Positions 7,980 to 15,946 of a DNA stretch of 64,000 nt are shown piece by piece. The DNA comes from Planococcus sp. PAMC 21323. Lineage in GTDB: Bacteria > Bacillota > Bacilli > Bacillales_A > Planococcaceae. A program made the translations under genes and the position numbers. The DNA lies in the NCBI RefSeq assembly GCF_000785555.1, contig NZ_CP009129.1:1736001-1800000 (forward strand), written 5' to 3'. The notes beneath the pieces were generated by a model. The model was not told the DNA's origin. It made no database searches and saw only the letters and a list, made by a program, of their open reading frames with translations. The number at the start of each line of letters is the position of its first letter. The first letter of the stretch is position 1.

Positions 7980-8726
7980 TTATTGGTTTTTCATATTGGT
8001 TAACTCTTGAAGCATTTCTTTACCACGAATTTCAATGGAACGGTTTATTTTCTTGATTACTTCAAGAATCTGTATTGTATTAAAATTTGATGGCAACTTT
8101 TTATTGTTCATTGCATGTCCATCCCAGTACATTTGAATTTCACTATTATCTAGATATGCTCCTATGTATTTAAACTTTTGGCAATGCTGCAGAAAAGTAT
8201 CTTCACCAAACTCTTTTAAAAAGTATTCTAGCGTTATATCCCAATAATCATCAAATAATGTATTTCGTTTAGTATTGAAGCCTTTCGGAACTAATGTAAA
8301 ATTTCCGATTGAATGTGTTAACGCTGCGAATTTTTGTACTTCTTTATGTTCATTTATTTCCTTGTAATAATCATATTCGTTCAACAACCATTTATATCTT
8401 AACTTATAATTGGAAATACCACTTGATTTCCAATATGAATTACCCTGTTCAATATCATAAGCCAATAATAATAGACGATAAATACGATAAAATGAATTCA
8501 TAGTATCAGAATCATAATTTGCAAGCTGTTCATCAGAAAGCCTCCATATTTTTTTATATAAGCTTCTAGCTAACTCACTTCTATCACAGTCAAAAGAAGA
8601 ACCACTAATCTTATATTTTAAAAACTTCTTAACTGGATTTTCCTCGTGCTTGACTTCTTCTTTAGAAGATTCATTTTTAAAATCATACTGGTAATTATTA
8701 TTTGCTATAAATAGCGGAATATTCAT
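7980..8726 (-). CDS. Unrecognised protein with a possible HNH-like IGNFTLVP motif
   Basis: A 248-residue soluble protein. The segment ALTHSIGNFTLVPKGFNTKR, then DDYWDITLEYF, resembles the end of HNH-type domains in which H-x-x-G-N-L-T-L-L-P and a later N occur, as in DUF1524 proteins. A first DHI-P histidine of that domain is not seen, so nuclease activity is only a guess. It is otherwise helical and charged. It is the middle gene of a three-gene unit and may be part of a defence or stress system, which is inference from context alone. Confidence 0.72.
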   Translation of the reverse strand: MNIPLFIANNNYQYDFKNESSKEEVKHEENPVKKFLKYKISGSSFDCDRSELARSLYKKIWRLSDEQLANYDSDTMNSFYRIYRLLLLAYDIEQGNSYWKSSGISNYKLRYKWLLNEYDYYKEINEHKEVQKFAALTHSIGNFTLVPKGFNTKRNTLFDDYWDITLEYFLKEFGEDTFLQHCQKFKYIGAYLDNSEIQMYWDGHAMNNKKLPSNFNTIQILEVIKKINRSIEIRGKEMLQELTNMKNQ

Positions 8727-8834
8727 GTCATTCCTTCTTTCAAATTTATTTTTGTTGTGTTTTATTTCGATATTATCTTGATAAGTTATATAGTATCAAA
8801 TATTGGAGACATCATTGACTCCCACTTTTTGTGA

Positions 8835-9431
8835 CTATTTTTTCTTATCAAATTGTGTGACGTAATAAATAAAGTTTGTAATATTTAGCGCATATTGCAT
8901 TTCACCAGTATCATTCTGACTAATTATGATTGGATTCTCACCGTCAACATAACAATTTAAACGTTGTTCTATCTTTTCCTCACTGAGTGTTAACGTATTG
9001 TTATGGATGGCACTTTGTACAATTTGCTCCGCTGTCCAATATTCATAAGGATTTGCAAGTATGATCGTAAAGCAAATTTTGTCGTTTGGCTTGAACATTA
9101 AATTACTACTTAACAGCATTAACCTATATAATTTTTCCGTATCAATAAAAAGCGGCGTGTCCTTTTTAAAAAGAGTGTACAATTTTTTTATTGTTTCATG
9201 ATTTGTTCTCCGAGAGGAACTCTCGATTTTTTTTATAAATTCTTTCTCATTCAAAAATCCCTTTTCGTACATATATTCTAAGAGTCTTGTTTTATTCTTA
9301 AAGCCTCTGCCATTAAACCCCCGTTGTTCTCCTTCATTTAGCAGACTCTTCTTTTCTTCCTCATTGATTAAATAATGTATTGTATTTTCCATCAATTCAC
9401 TGTAAATAAAATCAAAATTAAGTAAAATCAT
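8835..9431 (-). CDS. Unrecognised protein, first gene of a three-gene cassette
   Basis: A protein of about 198 residues, lysine-rich and mainly helical. The start at 9431 lies 7-8 bases after AGGTGG; another ATG two codons upstream (9437) is too close to it. A possible winged-helix segment (PYEYWTAEQIVQSAIHNN) occurs in the second half. No signal peptide or membrane helix is seen. It is the promoter-proximal gene of the 9431-to-7165 unit, bounded by dif-like sites 2 and 3. Function unknown. Confidence 0.72.
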   Translation of the reverse strand: MILLNFDFIYSELMENTIHYLINEEEKKSLLNEGEQRGFNGRGFKNKTRLLEYMYEKGFLNEKEFIKKIESSSRRTNHETIKKLYTLFKKDTPLFIDTEKLYRLMLLSSNLMFKPNDKICFTIILANPYEYWTAEQIVQSAIHNNTLTLSEEKIEQRLNCYVDGENPIIISQNDTGEMQYALNITNFIYYVTQFDKKK

Positions 9432-9589
9432 ATTCATTCCACCTCTCTAGTCTCATTATAAGTATCCTGTTTAGGTTAATTCGTTTTGTTTTAACTATAT
9501 TAGAAACGGGTTCTATATTCATTCATTTGACGAAAACTAAATTAGTATTTTTAATAATTAAGTGTTCGAAAAATCACACTTATACGGGC

Positions 9590-9631
9590 AAAAGGGAAAA
9601 GCAATGCTGATCAGCACTGCCTTTCCCTTTT
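9590..9631. terminator. Strong bidirectional hairpin next to dif-like site 3
   Basis: AAAAGGGAAA (9590-9599) pairs with TTTCCCTTTT (9622-9631), with a further inner stem around GCTGATCAGC. Each strand ends in T residues. On the minus strand it comes 25 bases after dif-like site 3 and can end the gene at 9765. Confidence 0.8.
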
Positions 9632-9656
9632 GGATTTTGCGATTAGTATTACTACA

Positions 9657-9684
9657 GCTTCCGATAACTTATGATATGTAAACT
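9657..9684 (+). repeat. dif-like site 3
   Basis: Left arm GCTTCCGATAA, spacer CTTATG, right arm ATATGTAAACT. Both arms are identical to those of site 2. The site lies 80 bases after the stop of the 9765 gene and 25 bases before a hairpin, as at sites 1 and 2. Confidence 0.8.
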
Positions 9685-9764
9685 TGTTTTTAATCCTTTC
9701 CATTCAAATTACTTTTAGCAAAAAAATTTCAACGAGCTTTATTCCCAGCGGGAGTAATGTTATT

Positions 9765-10127
9765 TTAGTCAAAATACTTCTTGATAAGCTCCATTTGCTC
9801 ATTTGGGTTCACAGTGTGCTCATCATATTCATCAATAAACACCTTTGCCTGAAGTTCCTCCATATAATAACCGGTAGTTAACCCGATATCATCCGCAACA
9901 TAGCCTATTATTTTTCTCATTGCCTGATTATACCTTTCTCGATCCTCTTCTGAAGTGCTGTCTCCTCCATCCTTTCTAGAAGTGTAGTCCATTGTACCAA
10001 TCAGCGCTTTTATGCCTGCTAAGACCATGGCCAGTTCTTCTGTTTCATCGCTCTTGATTTCTACCTGTACAGCATAGTCCCCTTTATTAGTTAAACCGGT
10101 TTGGATCATGTAATCATTTTTTTTCAT
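9765..10127 (-). CDS. Small unrecognised cytoplasmic protein
   Basis: A protein of about 120 residues, acidic, with a first half that looks like a beta-strand pair (DYMIQTGLTNKGDYAVQVEI) and a helical second half ending NPNEQMELIKKYFD. The open frame extends to 10217, but its first 30 residues are basic and look non-coding. I prefer the ATG at 10127, preceded by GAAGGCG, though the ribosome site is weak. No family is recognised. It shares the interval between dif-like sites 3 and 4 with a divergent gene. Confidence 0.62.
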   Translation of the reverse strand: MKKNDYMIQTGLTNKGDYAVQVEIKSDETEELAMVLAGIKALIGTMDYTSRKDGGDSTSEEDRERYNQAMRKIIGYVADDIGLTTGYYMEELQAKVFIDEYDEHTVNPNEQMELIKKYFD

Positions 10128-10351
10128 CTTTTTGCGCCTTCTTCTGGTTATGACTTGTGTAGCAGCAGTCTTCTGACACTCCATTCTACCACCTATCAGA
10201 AAGGTAGAAAATGGCATTCAACTGCCTATCCATTGCTTGGGAAAGTTATCAGCCACCTATAGATGGGATTTTCATAAAAGAGTTTCCCAATTAAGACGAT
10301 GCTCTATAATGAATGCAGAAGAAAAAAACAGACCTTGAAAGCAGGTGTCAG

Positions 10352-10849
10352 ATGTTTGTTGTCGATGATTATATCGCTTCAGTCGCAAGTAATTTAGTGG
10401 AGAAGGATGATCTTTTGCTCACGTACCTTCGCAAGGTTCGTGAACTGGAAAGTTCACTGGATGCAAGGAATCTCCTGTTTACACTCTACATCGAACCTTC
10501 CAGGTTCGAACTCACTTTTGTTCTCTTTGCGTATGATAACCACGCAAATGAGGTAATGGGGCTCTTGGAAGGTGAAAATTTCGTCAGCAACGTATCTTCA
10601 CAAGAGATCCCGTACTTTTCCTTGTCCAACTCTGAATTCGAAAAGTACGAGAAGTTTTATGAAGAACATGAATGGGAAATAGACACTAAACAACAGGAAG
10701 TCTTTTTTAGCTGGTTTCTTTCCAACTGGAAAGTTGGAAGACGAGCCCAACATCCGATGCCGATATACTTGCAAATCCACGATGAGGAACGGACGCTGGA
10801 CCTAAACCAGGAAAAGTGGATTTCTTCCGAAGAAATATGGAAAGGATAA
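10352..10849 (+). CDS. Unrecognised cytoplasmic protein
   Basis: A protein of about 165 residues, rich in glutamate and aromatic residues, with no signal peptide. A perfect TATAAT box at 10305-10310 implies transcription from about 10317. An ATG at 10313 would therefore lie upstream of the transcript, and the ATG at 10352 (MFVVDDY), after GCAGGTG, is the better start. The segment FFSWFLSNWKVGRRAQHPMP is striking but not known to me. It is transcribed away from the 9765 gene. Confidence 0.68.
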   Translation: MFVVDDYIASVASNLVEKDDLLLTYLRKVRELESSLDARNLLFTLYIEPSRFELTFVLFAYDNHANEVMGLLEGENFVSNVSSQEIPYFSLSNSEFEKYEKFYEEHEWEIDTKQQEVFFSWFLSNWKVGRRAQHPMPIYLQIHDEERTLDLNQEKWISSEEIWKG

Positions 10850-10928
10850 TTCCCTTAAAAAAGAACCTTTCGTAAAGTCCACTTTCCTATTCACAAGAAC
10901 AAGAAGAAACTCGTGGTTATGCTTCTTC

Positions 10929-10956
10929 GCTTCCGATAAGCTGCGATATGTAAACC
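10929..10956 (+). repeat. dif-like site 4
   Basis: Left arm GCTTCCGATAA (identical to sites 2 and 3), spacer GCTGCG, right arm ATATGTAAACC (one change). It lies 80 bases beyond the stop of the plus-strand gene at 10352. Here no minus-strand gene ends beside it, unlike the other sites. Confidence 0.78.
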
Positions 10957-11070
10957 TATATCTTTTGAGATTCAAGTTTAAAAACCTTACAGAACAACAT
11001 TCTGAATGTATCATTTTATCTAATAAAATTAACTCGGAATAATTTTCTGACGAAGCCAGTAGAATCAAGG

Positions 11071-11110
11071 TTTTGAATGTAACTTACTTTCCATTATGTT
11101 ACATTCAAAA
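11071..11110. repeat. TGAATGTAAC palindrome, copy A
   Basis: A 13-bp perfect inverted repeat (TTTTGAATGTAAC at 11071-11083 with its complement at 11098-11110) around 14 bases. The left flank and arm share AAGGTTTTGAATGTAACTTA with copy B. Copies A and B bracket the membrane-protein gene at 11220-11744. Confidence 0.8.
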
Positions 11111-11219
11111 AAAGAAAAATATGAAAGCTTTTCCTTAATTCCTTCTGTTAGCATCGACTTACACTATAACCTCTGAAACAACTGAATTCTTGATATAATA
11201 AATTAAAAAAGAGGTTATT

Positions 11220-11744
11220 ATGTATAAAGTTATTCTATATCTATCAGTAGTTATATTGATTTCTTTTATTATCTGGGTTGGAGTAGAATCTCTACCGGTA
11301 AAAGTTGCTTTAGCGATTATTGGGTTAACGTTTTTACCAAAGACCAGGAAAAAGCTCTACAAACCCCTACTTGTGATTAGAAAGGGGAAAGTTGCCTTTT
11401 ATGCTTCTTTGCTTTTCACCTTTTTACTTTTGATTTTTGATATAAAGACAGTGATAACAGGATCCAGCACTGATTTTATTTTTTCTATATTTGTTTTGTC
11501 ATCTTGCTTGTTAGGAAACATTATTTATGGAATACCTGTTTCATTATTGGCTGATTTAGTTACTACGCATGTTAGGAAATATCGTGTATACCTTTCTTTT
11601 TTAGTGCATATTGGATTCGGTTTGCTTTCTTTCTTTTTCCTCGGTCCATTAATGGTTTTAGCTGCGTTCATGGCAATATTATTTTTTCTTATAGATGAAT
11701 TTTTAAGAAAAAGAGAAGGAAATTCTATCCCTTTTGAAATATAA
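11220..11744 (+). CDS. Small multi-pass membrane protein
   Basis: A 174-residue integral membrane protein of unknown function. Hydrophobic segments cover about residues 3-20, 28-40, 60-75, 82-105, 108-115 and 125-160, with a short basic stretch (TRKKLYKPLLVIRKGK) inside and a charged tail (RKREGNSIPFEI). The start follows AAAGAGG. A terminator follows at 11754. The gene is bracketed by two copies of the TGAATGTAAC palindrome, which suggests that it is a unit of exchange. Confidence 0.78.
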   Translation: MYKVILYLSVVILISFIIWVGVESLPVKVALAIIGLTFLPKTRKKLYKPLLVIRKGKVAFYASLLFTFLLLIFDIKTVITGSSTDFIFSIFVLSSCLLGNIIYGIPVSLLADLVTTHVRKYRVYLSFLVHIGFGLLSFFFLGPLMVLAAFMAILFFLIDEFLRKREGNSIPFEI

Positions 11745-11753
11745 ATTCGTCTT

Positions 11754-11781
11754 AAACCGCATAAATATATGCGGTTTTTTT
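11754..11781 (+). terminator. Intrinsic terminator of the membrane-protein gene
   Basis: AAACCGCATA (11754-11763) pairs with TATGCGGTTT (11768-11777) over a 4-base loop, followed by a T run. Confidence 0.85.
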
Positions 11782-11843
11782 ATTACATACCTATAATTAG
11801 TTGATAAATAACAAATCTCTCGATACTGTCTATTCCAAGGTTT

Positions 11844-11877
11844 TGAATGTAACTTAGTTGCTATTAAGTTACATTCA
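11844..11877. repeat. TGAATGTAAC palindrome, copy B
   Basis: A perfect 13-bp inverted repeat: TGAATGTAACTTA (11844-11856), loop of 8, TAAGTTACATTCA (11865-11877). It lies between two convergent genes and ends 33 bases before the stop of the TPR-like gene. With copy C it brackets that gene. Confidence 0.85.
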
Positions 11878-11909
11878 GAATCAGTAAAAGTCGTTCAAAC
11901 ATGGTCTAC

Positions 11910-12566
11910 TTAATTCTGCAACAAATTCTCCAAGTCACGATAACTGTATTCTGTAGTAAAGACTCCCGTTATCATTTCATTGATGTACCGGATAATATCC
12001 AGATCGTCATGGTTGTCGAATACACCCTCCATGTAGACGAATTTTACATTTGCTAAGCCTATTTTGATCAAAGCCTTCCCCGATTCCTTTTGTCCATATC
12101 CTAAATAATGCTGCCCTAAATCTGTGTAGTTTCTAACAATATATGGGTAGTCCTGGATTGACCGTTTTAATAAAAATTCGTAATGAGCCTTATCTTTACT
12201 CTGATAGTGGTCGGCAAGCAGCAGTGAAATAATGGATGCTATTTCCGGATTTGCTTTGTGTTGTACTTCTTCGGCTTGCTCCACCAGTTCGTCATCCAGT
12301 TCTCCTTGGTACCAGGGAGTAAAAGAAAGAATCAGAATAAAGTAAAGCAGATTGGTTGGGTGGTAATACAAGGCGTCCCGAGCAAAGTCAGCGGCTTGTT
12401 CGTAATCTTCAAATGGCGTGAGCGTTTCCAGTACAATTAATCGATTCCATCCCTCGATGTCATAGGGATTCTGCTCGACGTAATCGATTAATAACCGTTC
12501 AGCTGTCTCCAGTTTCCGGTCAGCTACCAATGTCGTAATCTTTTTTTGTAATTCCGTATCCATCAT
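11910..12566 (-). CDS. TPR-like helical repeat protein
   Basis: A 218-residue all-helical protein. The pattern of helix pairs (AERLLIDYVEQNPYDIEGWN, then AADFARDALYYHPTNLLYF and later TDLGQHYLGYGQKESGKALI) is that of tetratricopeptide repeats. Related genes in Bacillales often sit among toxin-immunity or cell-envelope genes, but no target can be named. The ATG at 12566 follows GAGGTAGG. The gene is bracketed by palindrome copies B and C, with 33 and 51 bases of spacing. Confidence 0.75.
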   Translation of the reverse strand: MMDTELQKKITTLVADRKLETAERLLIDYVEQNPYDIEGWNRLIVLETLTPFEDYEQAADFARDALYYHPTNLLYFILILSFTPWYQGELDDELVEQAEEVQHKANPEIASIISLLLADHYQSKDKAHYEFLLKRSIQDYPYIVRNYTDLGQHYLGYGQKESGKALIKIGLANVKFVYMEGVFDNHDDLDIIRYINEMITGVFTTEYSYRDLENLLQN

Positions 12567-12617
12567 ATTCCTACCTCTCGAAAACTTATACGGGACTGCT
12601 TGATAAGCAATATTATA

Positions 12618-12647
12618 AATGTAACTTAATTCACATTAAATTACATT
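12618..12647. repeat. TGAATGTAAC palindrome, copy C
   Basis: AATGTAACTTAAT (12618-12630) pairs with ATTAAATTACATT (12635-12647) with one mismatch around a TCAC loop. It lies just upstream of the start of the TPR-like gene. Confidence 0.75.
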
Positions 12648-12659
12648 CAAATTCAATGA

Positions 12660-12720
12660 AAAAGTGCCCTATGTTTTTTAGTAGCTTCCCATATTTTTAA
12701 AGCTACCGGGTAGCACTTTT
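12660..12720. terminator. Long imperfect hairpin with a dif half-site in its arm
   Basis: AAAAGTGC (12660-12667) pairs with GCACTTTT (12713-12720), and an inner GTAGCTT/AAGCTAC stem lies within. It may end the genes read leftward from 13496. Its inner arm contains GCTTCCCATAT (12684-12694), which matches the dif-like left arm at 9 of 11 positions, with no matching right arm. Confidence 0.55.
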
Positions 12721-12850
12721 CGATTGATAAAAATATCTCAAACCATTTTATAAAAACTTGTCTGATTTTTAATGCAAGTTCATCAATGATACTTTTAATC
12801 ACTATATACTCATTCATAGTCGTCCCCCGAATCTATGCTTTAGTTTCTTC

Positions 12851-12878
12851 TCTGCAGACAACCCAGGATATATAAACT
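12851..12878 (+). repeat. dif-like site 5, degenerate
   Basis: Right arm ATATATAAACT matches the other sites at 10 of 11 positions. The left arm TCTGCAGACAA matches at only 7 of 11, with the same 6-base spacing (CCCAGG). It begins 9 bases past the stop of the 12888 gene, in the same orientation as sites 1-4. Confidence 0.45.
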
Positions 12879-12887
12879 GAACTAGAA

Positions 12888-13154
12888 TTAAATCCTAATG
12901 TTCCTTATCTGTTCTTGAAACACCCAATTCTCAGGCTTCTCTTTCTCAGTGAACCAGTTTGCGCCGCTTTCTAACCACTCCGCCCGATAACTTTCTATGG
13001 TATATCCTAGTTCGTCATCGTCGTACCCTGGTTGAAAACCGCAACAATGACAAATCAAGCTAACGTCTGGTATGCCCTTAACATTATATAATGGTCCTGG
13101 TAATCGATCGTATCCACATACCAAACAGACAAATGTTTTTTTACGAAAAAACAT
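12888..13154 (-). CDS. Cysteine-rich CxxCGYD/CHCCGFQ protein
   Basis: An 88-residue protein with two cysteine pairs, CLVCGYDRLPGP near the start and ICHCCGFQPGYDDDE in the middle, which form a likely zinc site. This pattern is common in small Bacillales proteins near contact-dependent toxin loci, where several act as immunity proteins; that role here is inferred. The start follows GGAGCGATAAAA. It forms a pair with the 13185 gene, 30 bases upstream, and ends next to dif-like site 5. Confidence 0.8.
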   Translation of the reverse strand: MFFRKKTFVCLVCGYDRLPGPLYNVKGIPDVSLICHCCGFQPGYDDDELGYTIESYRAEWLESGANWFTEKEKPENWVFQEQIRNIRI

Positions 13155-13184
13155 TTTTATCGCTCCTTCTGTTTTGCTACTTAC

Positions 13185-13496
13185 TCAATTAGCGTCTCTG
13201 TTTTTTGTAGAAAGAAATACTGACTTTATTTCTTTATCAAGAAGAAGCAACAGCTTTTTTTGTGCTTTTTTGCTTCGAATAATTCTCCTTACACGAACTG
13301 TACTTTGTAAATAATGCCTAACGCGTTTATTTACAAAAAACAAACGATGATACTTTTTATCCTCGTACACATTTTTAAACCAATCGCATTCATTTAACCG
13401 TTCAATGTTTCGATCAATTTTCCTCGTGTTTAAAGTATCACTATATCCAACATCGCTAAAGAGTCCTCCAATTAATTCAACTAACACACTCAACAT
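13185..13496 (-). CDS. Small basic protein of unknown function
   Basis: A 103-residue protein that begins with a short hydrophobic helix (MLSVLVELIGGLFSDVGYSD) and continues as a basic, helical stretch (RKIDRNIERLNECDWFKNVY, then RRIIRSKKAQKKLLLLLDK). The N-terminal helix could insert into a membrane. It is the first gene of a two-gene unit with the cysteine-rich gene. I do not recognise the family. Confidence 0.65.
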   Translation of the reverse strand: MLSVLVELIGGLFSDVGYSDTLNTRKIDRNIERLNECDWFKNVYEDKKYHRLFFVNKRVRHYLQSTVRVRRIIRSKKAQKKLLLLLDKEIKSVFLSTKNRDAN

Positions 13497-13958
13497 AATT
13501 TTCCCCTATCCCATTCTATTTCTTTTATTGCTAATTCCTGTTTAAATAAACCATGTTTTCTACTATCACCTTTTCTATCTCTCTAATTTTATTGAACTAT
13601 ATCCATTTTGTATAATCTTTACCTTCGAGTACTTGTTCTAACGTTGTTTTTCTTGAAACGATACTATCGGATTCAGTAAAAAAGAAAAACGAAATCCGAA
13701 AGTACTTTCTCGTTCTTCAAGTTGATAGTCACTCGGCATCCACTTTCCAACTGTTTTAAGATCAGTAAACTATCAGTTTTTCTACGCAATTTTAATCTAC
13801 TAAATTTGTTGTCGAAATAACTTTCTCCCATAGTACTAATAGCATTACATTCCATCACTATTTTTGGGAATTAATTCATCCTTTCCTGAGTTTTCTTTCT
13901 TATCCGCTCACAAAGCTAATGAGTATTTGTTACAATCATGGAAAAAAGGAGCTTGATT
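13497..13958. other. Gene-poor stretch
   Basis: About 460 bases with no convincing gene. A 61-codon minus-strand frame (13673-13858) has no good ribosome site and ends in an odd hydrophobic string, so it may be a decayed fragment. The ribosome site AAAGGAG and promoter of the plus-strand gene at 13959 must lie at the right end. Confidence 0.5.
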
Positions 13959-14588
13959 ATGATTTGGTTTAAGCGTATTTTAATTTCACTATTAGCTGCT
14001 ATAATGGCAACAATTAGTATAGGTAGAGGAATACAAGGAATCTATACTTTCTATTTAAAAGAAATTGTACAGGTACCTTCTACGGAAGCTGCATCGTCTG
14101 TACCCGATTTCGGGCTGTTTGTGTTTCTAATTTATAGTGAGTTGCTATTGATGCTGCTACTATTTATCATTTTCATAGTTTCTTACGAGCGGCTAAATAT
14201 GTTTGGTCTCATACTTGGGGCAGGATTTGGATTTTGGCTCGTCCACTTGCTCGAGCTCTTTGTCCAATGGACTGGGGCAAATCCTAGTTACAGTGAATTG
14301 CTATATGCATATCCTAATATAATAGCTTTTTTCTGTATGCTAATTGGTTTCTTTTTCATCAAACACGATACAAAACGATTTAGCTTAGTAGGAACTGTTG
14401 CTGGGGCAGCAAGTGGCCTTCTCATCTCTTATGGAGCAGTGATTGTTTACCGCTGGGTGGATAATACACTGACATCTTTTCTGTACTTTGATCTAATAGA
14501 AACCATAGTAGTGGTTTTCGGCATTCTGATATTCGCATTAATCGGAAATATAATCGGCAAGAAGAACCAGCAGTACTTGCACAGCTGA
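13959..14588 (+). CDS. Multi-pass membrane protein of unknown function
   Basis: About 209 residues with six likely membrane helices and short loops. The start at 13959 (MIWFKRILISLLAAI) lies 6 bases after AAAGGAGC; an ATG at 13938 lies upstream of that site. A YSELL segment occurs twice, at the ends of loops. No catalytic motif is seen. It converges on the 14679 gene across a perfect palindromic terminator. Confidence 0.75.
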   Translation: MIWFKRILISLLAAIMATISIGRGIQGIYTFYLKEIVQVPSTEAASSVPDFGLFVFLIYSELLLMLLLFIIFIVSYERLNMFGLILGAGFGFWLVHLLELFVQWTGANPSYSELLYAYPNIIAFFCMLIGFFFIKHDTKRFSLVGTVAGAASGLLISYGAVIVYRWVDNTLTSFLYFDLIETIVVVFGILIFALIGNIIGKKNQQYLHS

Positions 14589-14650
14589 AAAGATACGCAG
14601 TATTTATTTTTAAAGAGTAAATTATCGATTAAGTTGAACGGGTGGAAAAA

Positions 14651-14682
14651 GTAAAAACTCTACGTTAACGTAGAGTTTTTAC
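14651..14682. terminator. Perfect 32-bp palindromic bidirectional terminator
   Basis: GTAAAAACTCTACGTT (14651-14666) is followed directly by its exact reverse complement (14667-14682). Each strand has a T run at its 3' side. It serves the two convergent genes, and overlaps the stop codon of the minus-strand gene by a few bases. Confidence 0.88.
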
Positions 14683-15749
14683 TGTTCTTTCGACAATTCT
14701 TCGATTAGTTCATTTGTGTCCTTATACTTCATCCGCTCTTCATATCCAACGTCGAACTCTTCCATCGAATATTCAGCTCCTCTAAGGTAGATATGGTTAA
14801 TTTTGATTTCAGGTTCTAGGTGCGTTTCAACGAAATCAAAAATAGCGGTCAAATCTTCACTCAAATAAGGGTTGTTTGAATCGAGACCACCTTTTTGGTA
14901 TGTTACAGATAGCACAGCAGACGTGCATTCTCCTTGTTCATTGATTCCTTGGCAACTCAACCAATTGTCAAATGGATCATCATGTGTGTCGTCATATTTG
15001 CTTCCGAAGTGAAAGCGTTCATTGTTGAGTTGATCCACTTCTTTCACTAACCGACTTTCTACTTCATACTCACCAATTTCCGGATGGGTCTTTTTCAAGT
15101 CAACCAAAAATTGTTCTTTTGTTCGTTCTTTTCCAGACGCATCCAAATAAAAGGATATCCCATTTTGAGTTTCGTTCTCCTTGTATGCACCCGCTACACT
15201 GACAGCTACAATTTCTGCTTGGCTCTTGTTAATCAGCTTATAAAGTTCGTAATAGGTGTCCAAATCCTCTTTAACAAAGGTGTCAAAACGCACAGGTTTG
15301 TCGCTTTCCATATAGAGATAGGCGGAATCTTCGATGTAATCCAGACGAATAGGGTCTCCTTCTGTTCCGCTAATACCCAACTTCTCAATTTCTGGAATAA
15401 CGATTTTCAGCTTCTCATATTCTTTGTCTATATTTAACGCAAGGGCGTAATCATCTTCGATTACCGTATAATCGTCTGAGTCAACCGACACCGTAAATCG
15501 AATATGCTCTTCTTTTTCTGGAGAGACCGTAAATTCTGTAGCGGAGCCGATTCCATATGTATTCTTCTCAACAATATCAACTTTAAACCCATATTTTTCT
15601 TCCACATAATCTTCCACGATGTGATCAGGTACGGTGCTAAAAAGCGGTGCAAACGCTGAATAAAGATGACCGACAAAAAGGGCAGCTGGTACAATGATGA
15701 CTCCCGCTACGACTGCCAAAATCAAAAGGATTTTCTTTTTCTTCCCCAC
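14679..15749 (-). CDS. Membrane-anchored extracellular protein of unknown function
   Basis: A 356-residue protein with a basic N-terminus and one membrane helix (about residues 6-30, ILLILAVVAGVIIVPAALFV), then a charged extracellular part of alternating strands and helices. The start is a GTG at 15749 that follows GGAGGAA. Acidic and tyrosine residues are frequent (EYEVESRLVKEVDQLNNERF). Two cysteines (LSCQGINEQGEC) may form a disulfide. The family is not recognised; the layout resembles surface proteins of unknown role in Bacillales. Confidence 0.75.
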   Translation of the reverse strand: MGKKKKILLILAVVAGVIIVPAALFVGHLYSAFAPLFSTVPDHIVEDYVEEKYGFKVDIVEKNTYGIGSATEFTVSPEKEEHIRFTVSVDSDDYTVIEDDYALALNIDKEYEKLKIVIPEIEKLGISGTEGDPIRLDYIEDSAYLYMESDKPVRFDTFVKEDLDTYYELYKLINKSQAEIVAVSVAGAYKENETQNGISFYLDASGKERTKEQFLVDLKKTHPEIGEYEVESRLVKEVDQLNNERFHFGSKYDDTHDDPFDNWLSCQGINEQGECTSAVLSVTYQKGGLDSNNPYLSEDLTAIFDFVETHLEPEIKINHIYLRGAEYSMEEFDVGYEERMKYKDTNELIEELSKEQ

Positions 15750-15779
15750 TGTCTCTATTCCTCCAATTTTGCAAAAAGT

Positions 15780-15812
15780 AAATATAACTCAACTATCAAT
15801 AAGTTACATTCA
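15780..15812. repeat. TGAATGTAAC palindrome, copy D (degenerate)
   Basis: The right arm TAAGTTACATTCA (15800-15812) is intact and identical to copy B. The left arm (AATATAACT at 15781-15789) is degraded. It lies just upstream of the 14679-15749 gene. Confidence 0.6.
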
Positions 15813-15918
15813 GCTTCGCTTACTTTGATTAAATCCAACTCTACCATTTTAAACTATATAATAATCATAATTTTCAGATATATTTAATTTTCTTTCTGAG
15901 ATACTAAGGAACTTAAAC

Positions 15919-15946
15919 CGTTCGTAAAAGTACACTTTTATGAACA
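15919..15946. repeat. CGTTCGTAAA palindrome
   Basis: GTTCGTAAAAG (15920-15930) pairs with CTTTTATGAAC (15935-15945), with one G-T pair, over a 4-base loop. A half copy follows at 15978-15988 (ACGTTCGTAAG). The surrounding 400 bases between 15750 and 16145 hold no gene. Confidence 0.7.

Noticed and set aside
10802-11068. 88-codon minus-strand frame over dif-like site 4
   Set aside because: It overlaps the end of the 10352 gene, crosses the dif-like site and lacks a ribosome site.
13673-13858. 61-codon minus-strand frame
   Set aside because: No ribosome site, no clear fold, and no co-oriented neighbour; possibly a decayed fragment, so described only as part of a gene-poor stretch.
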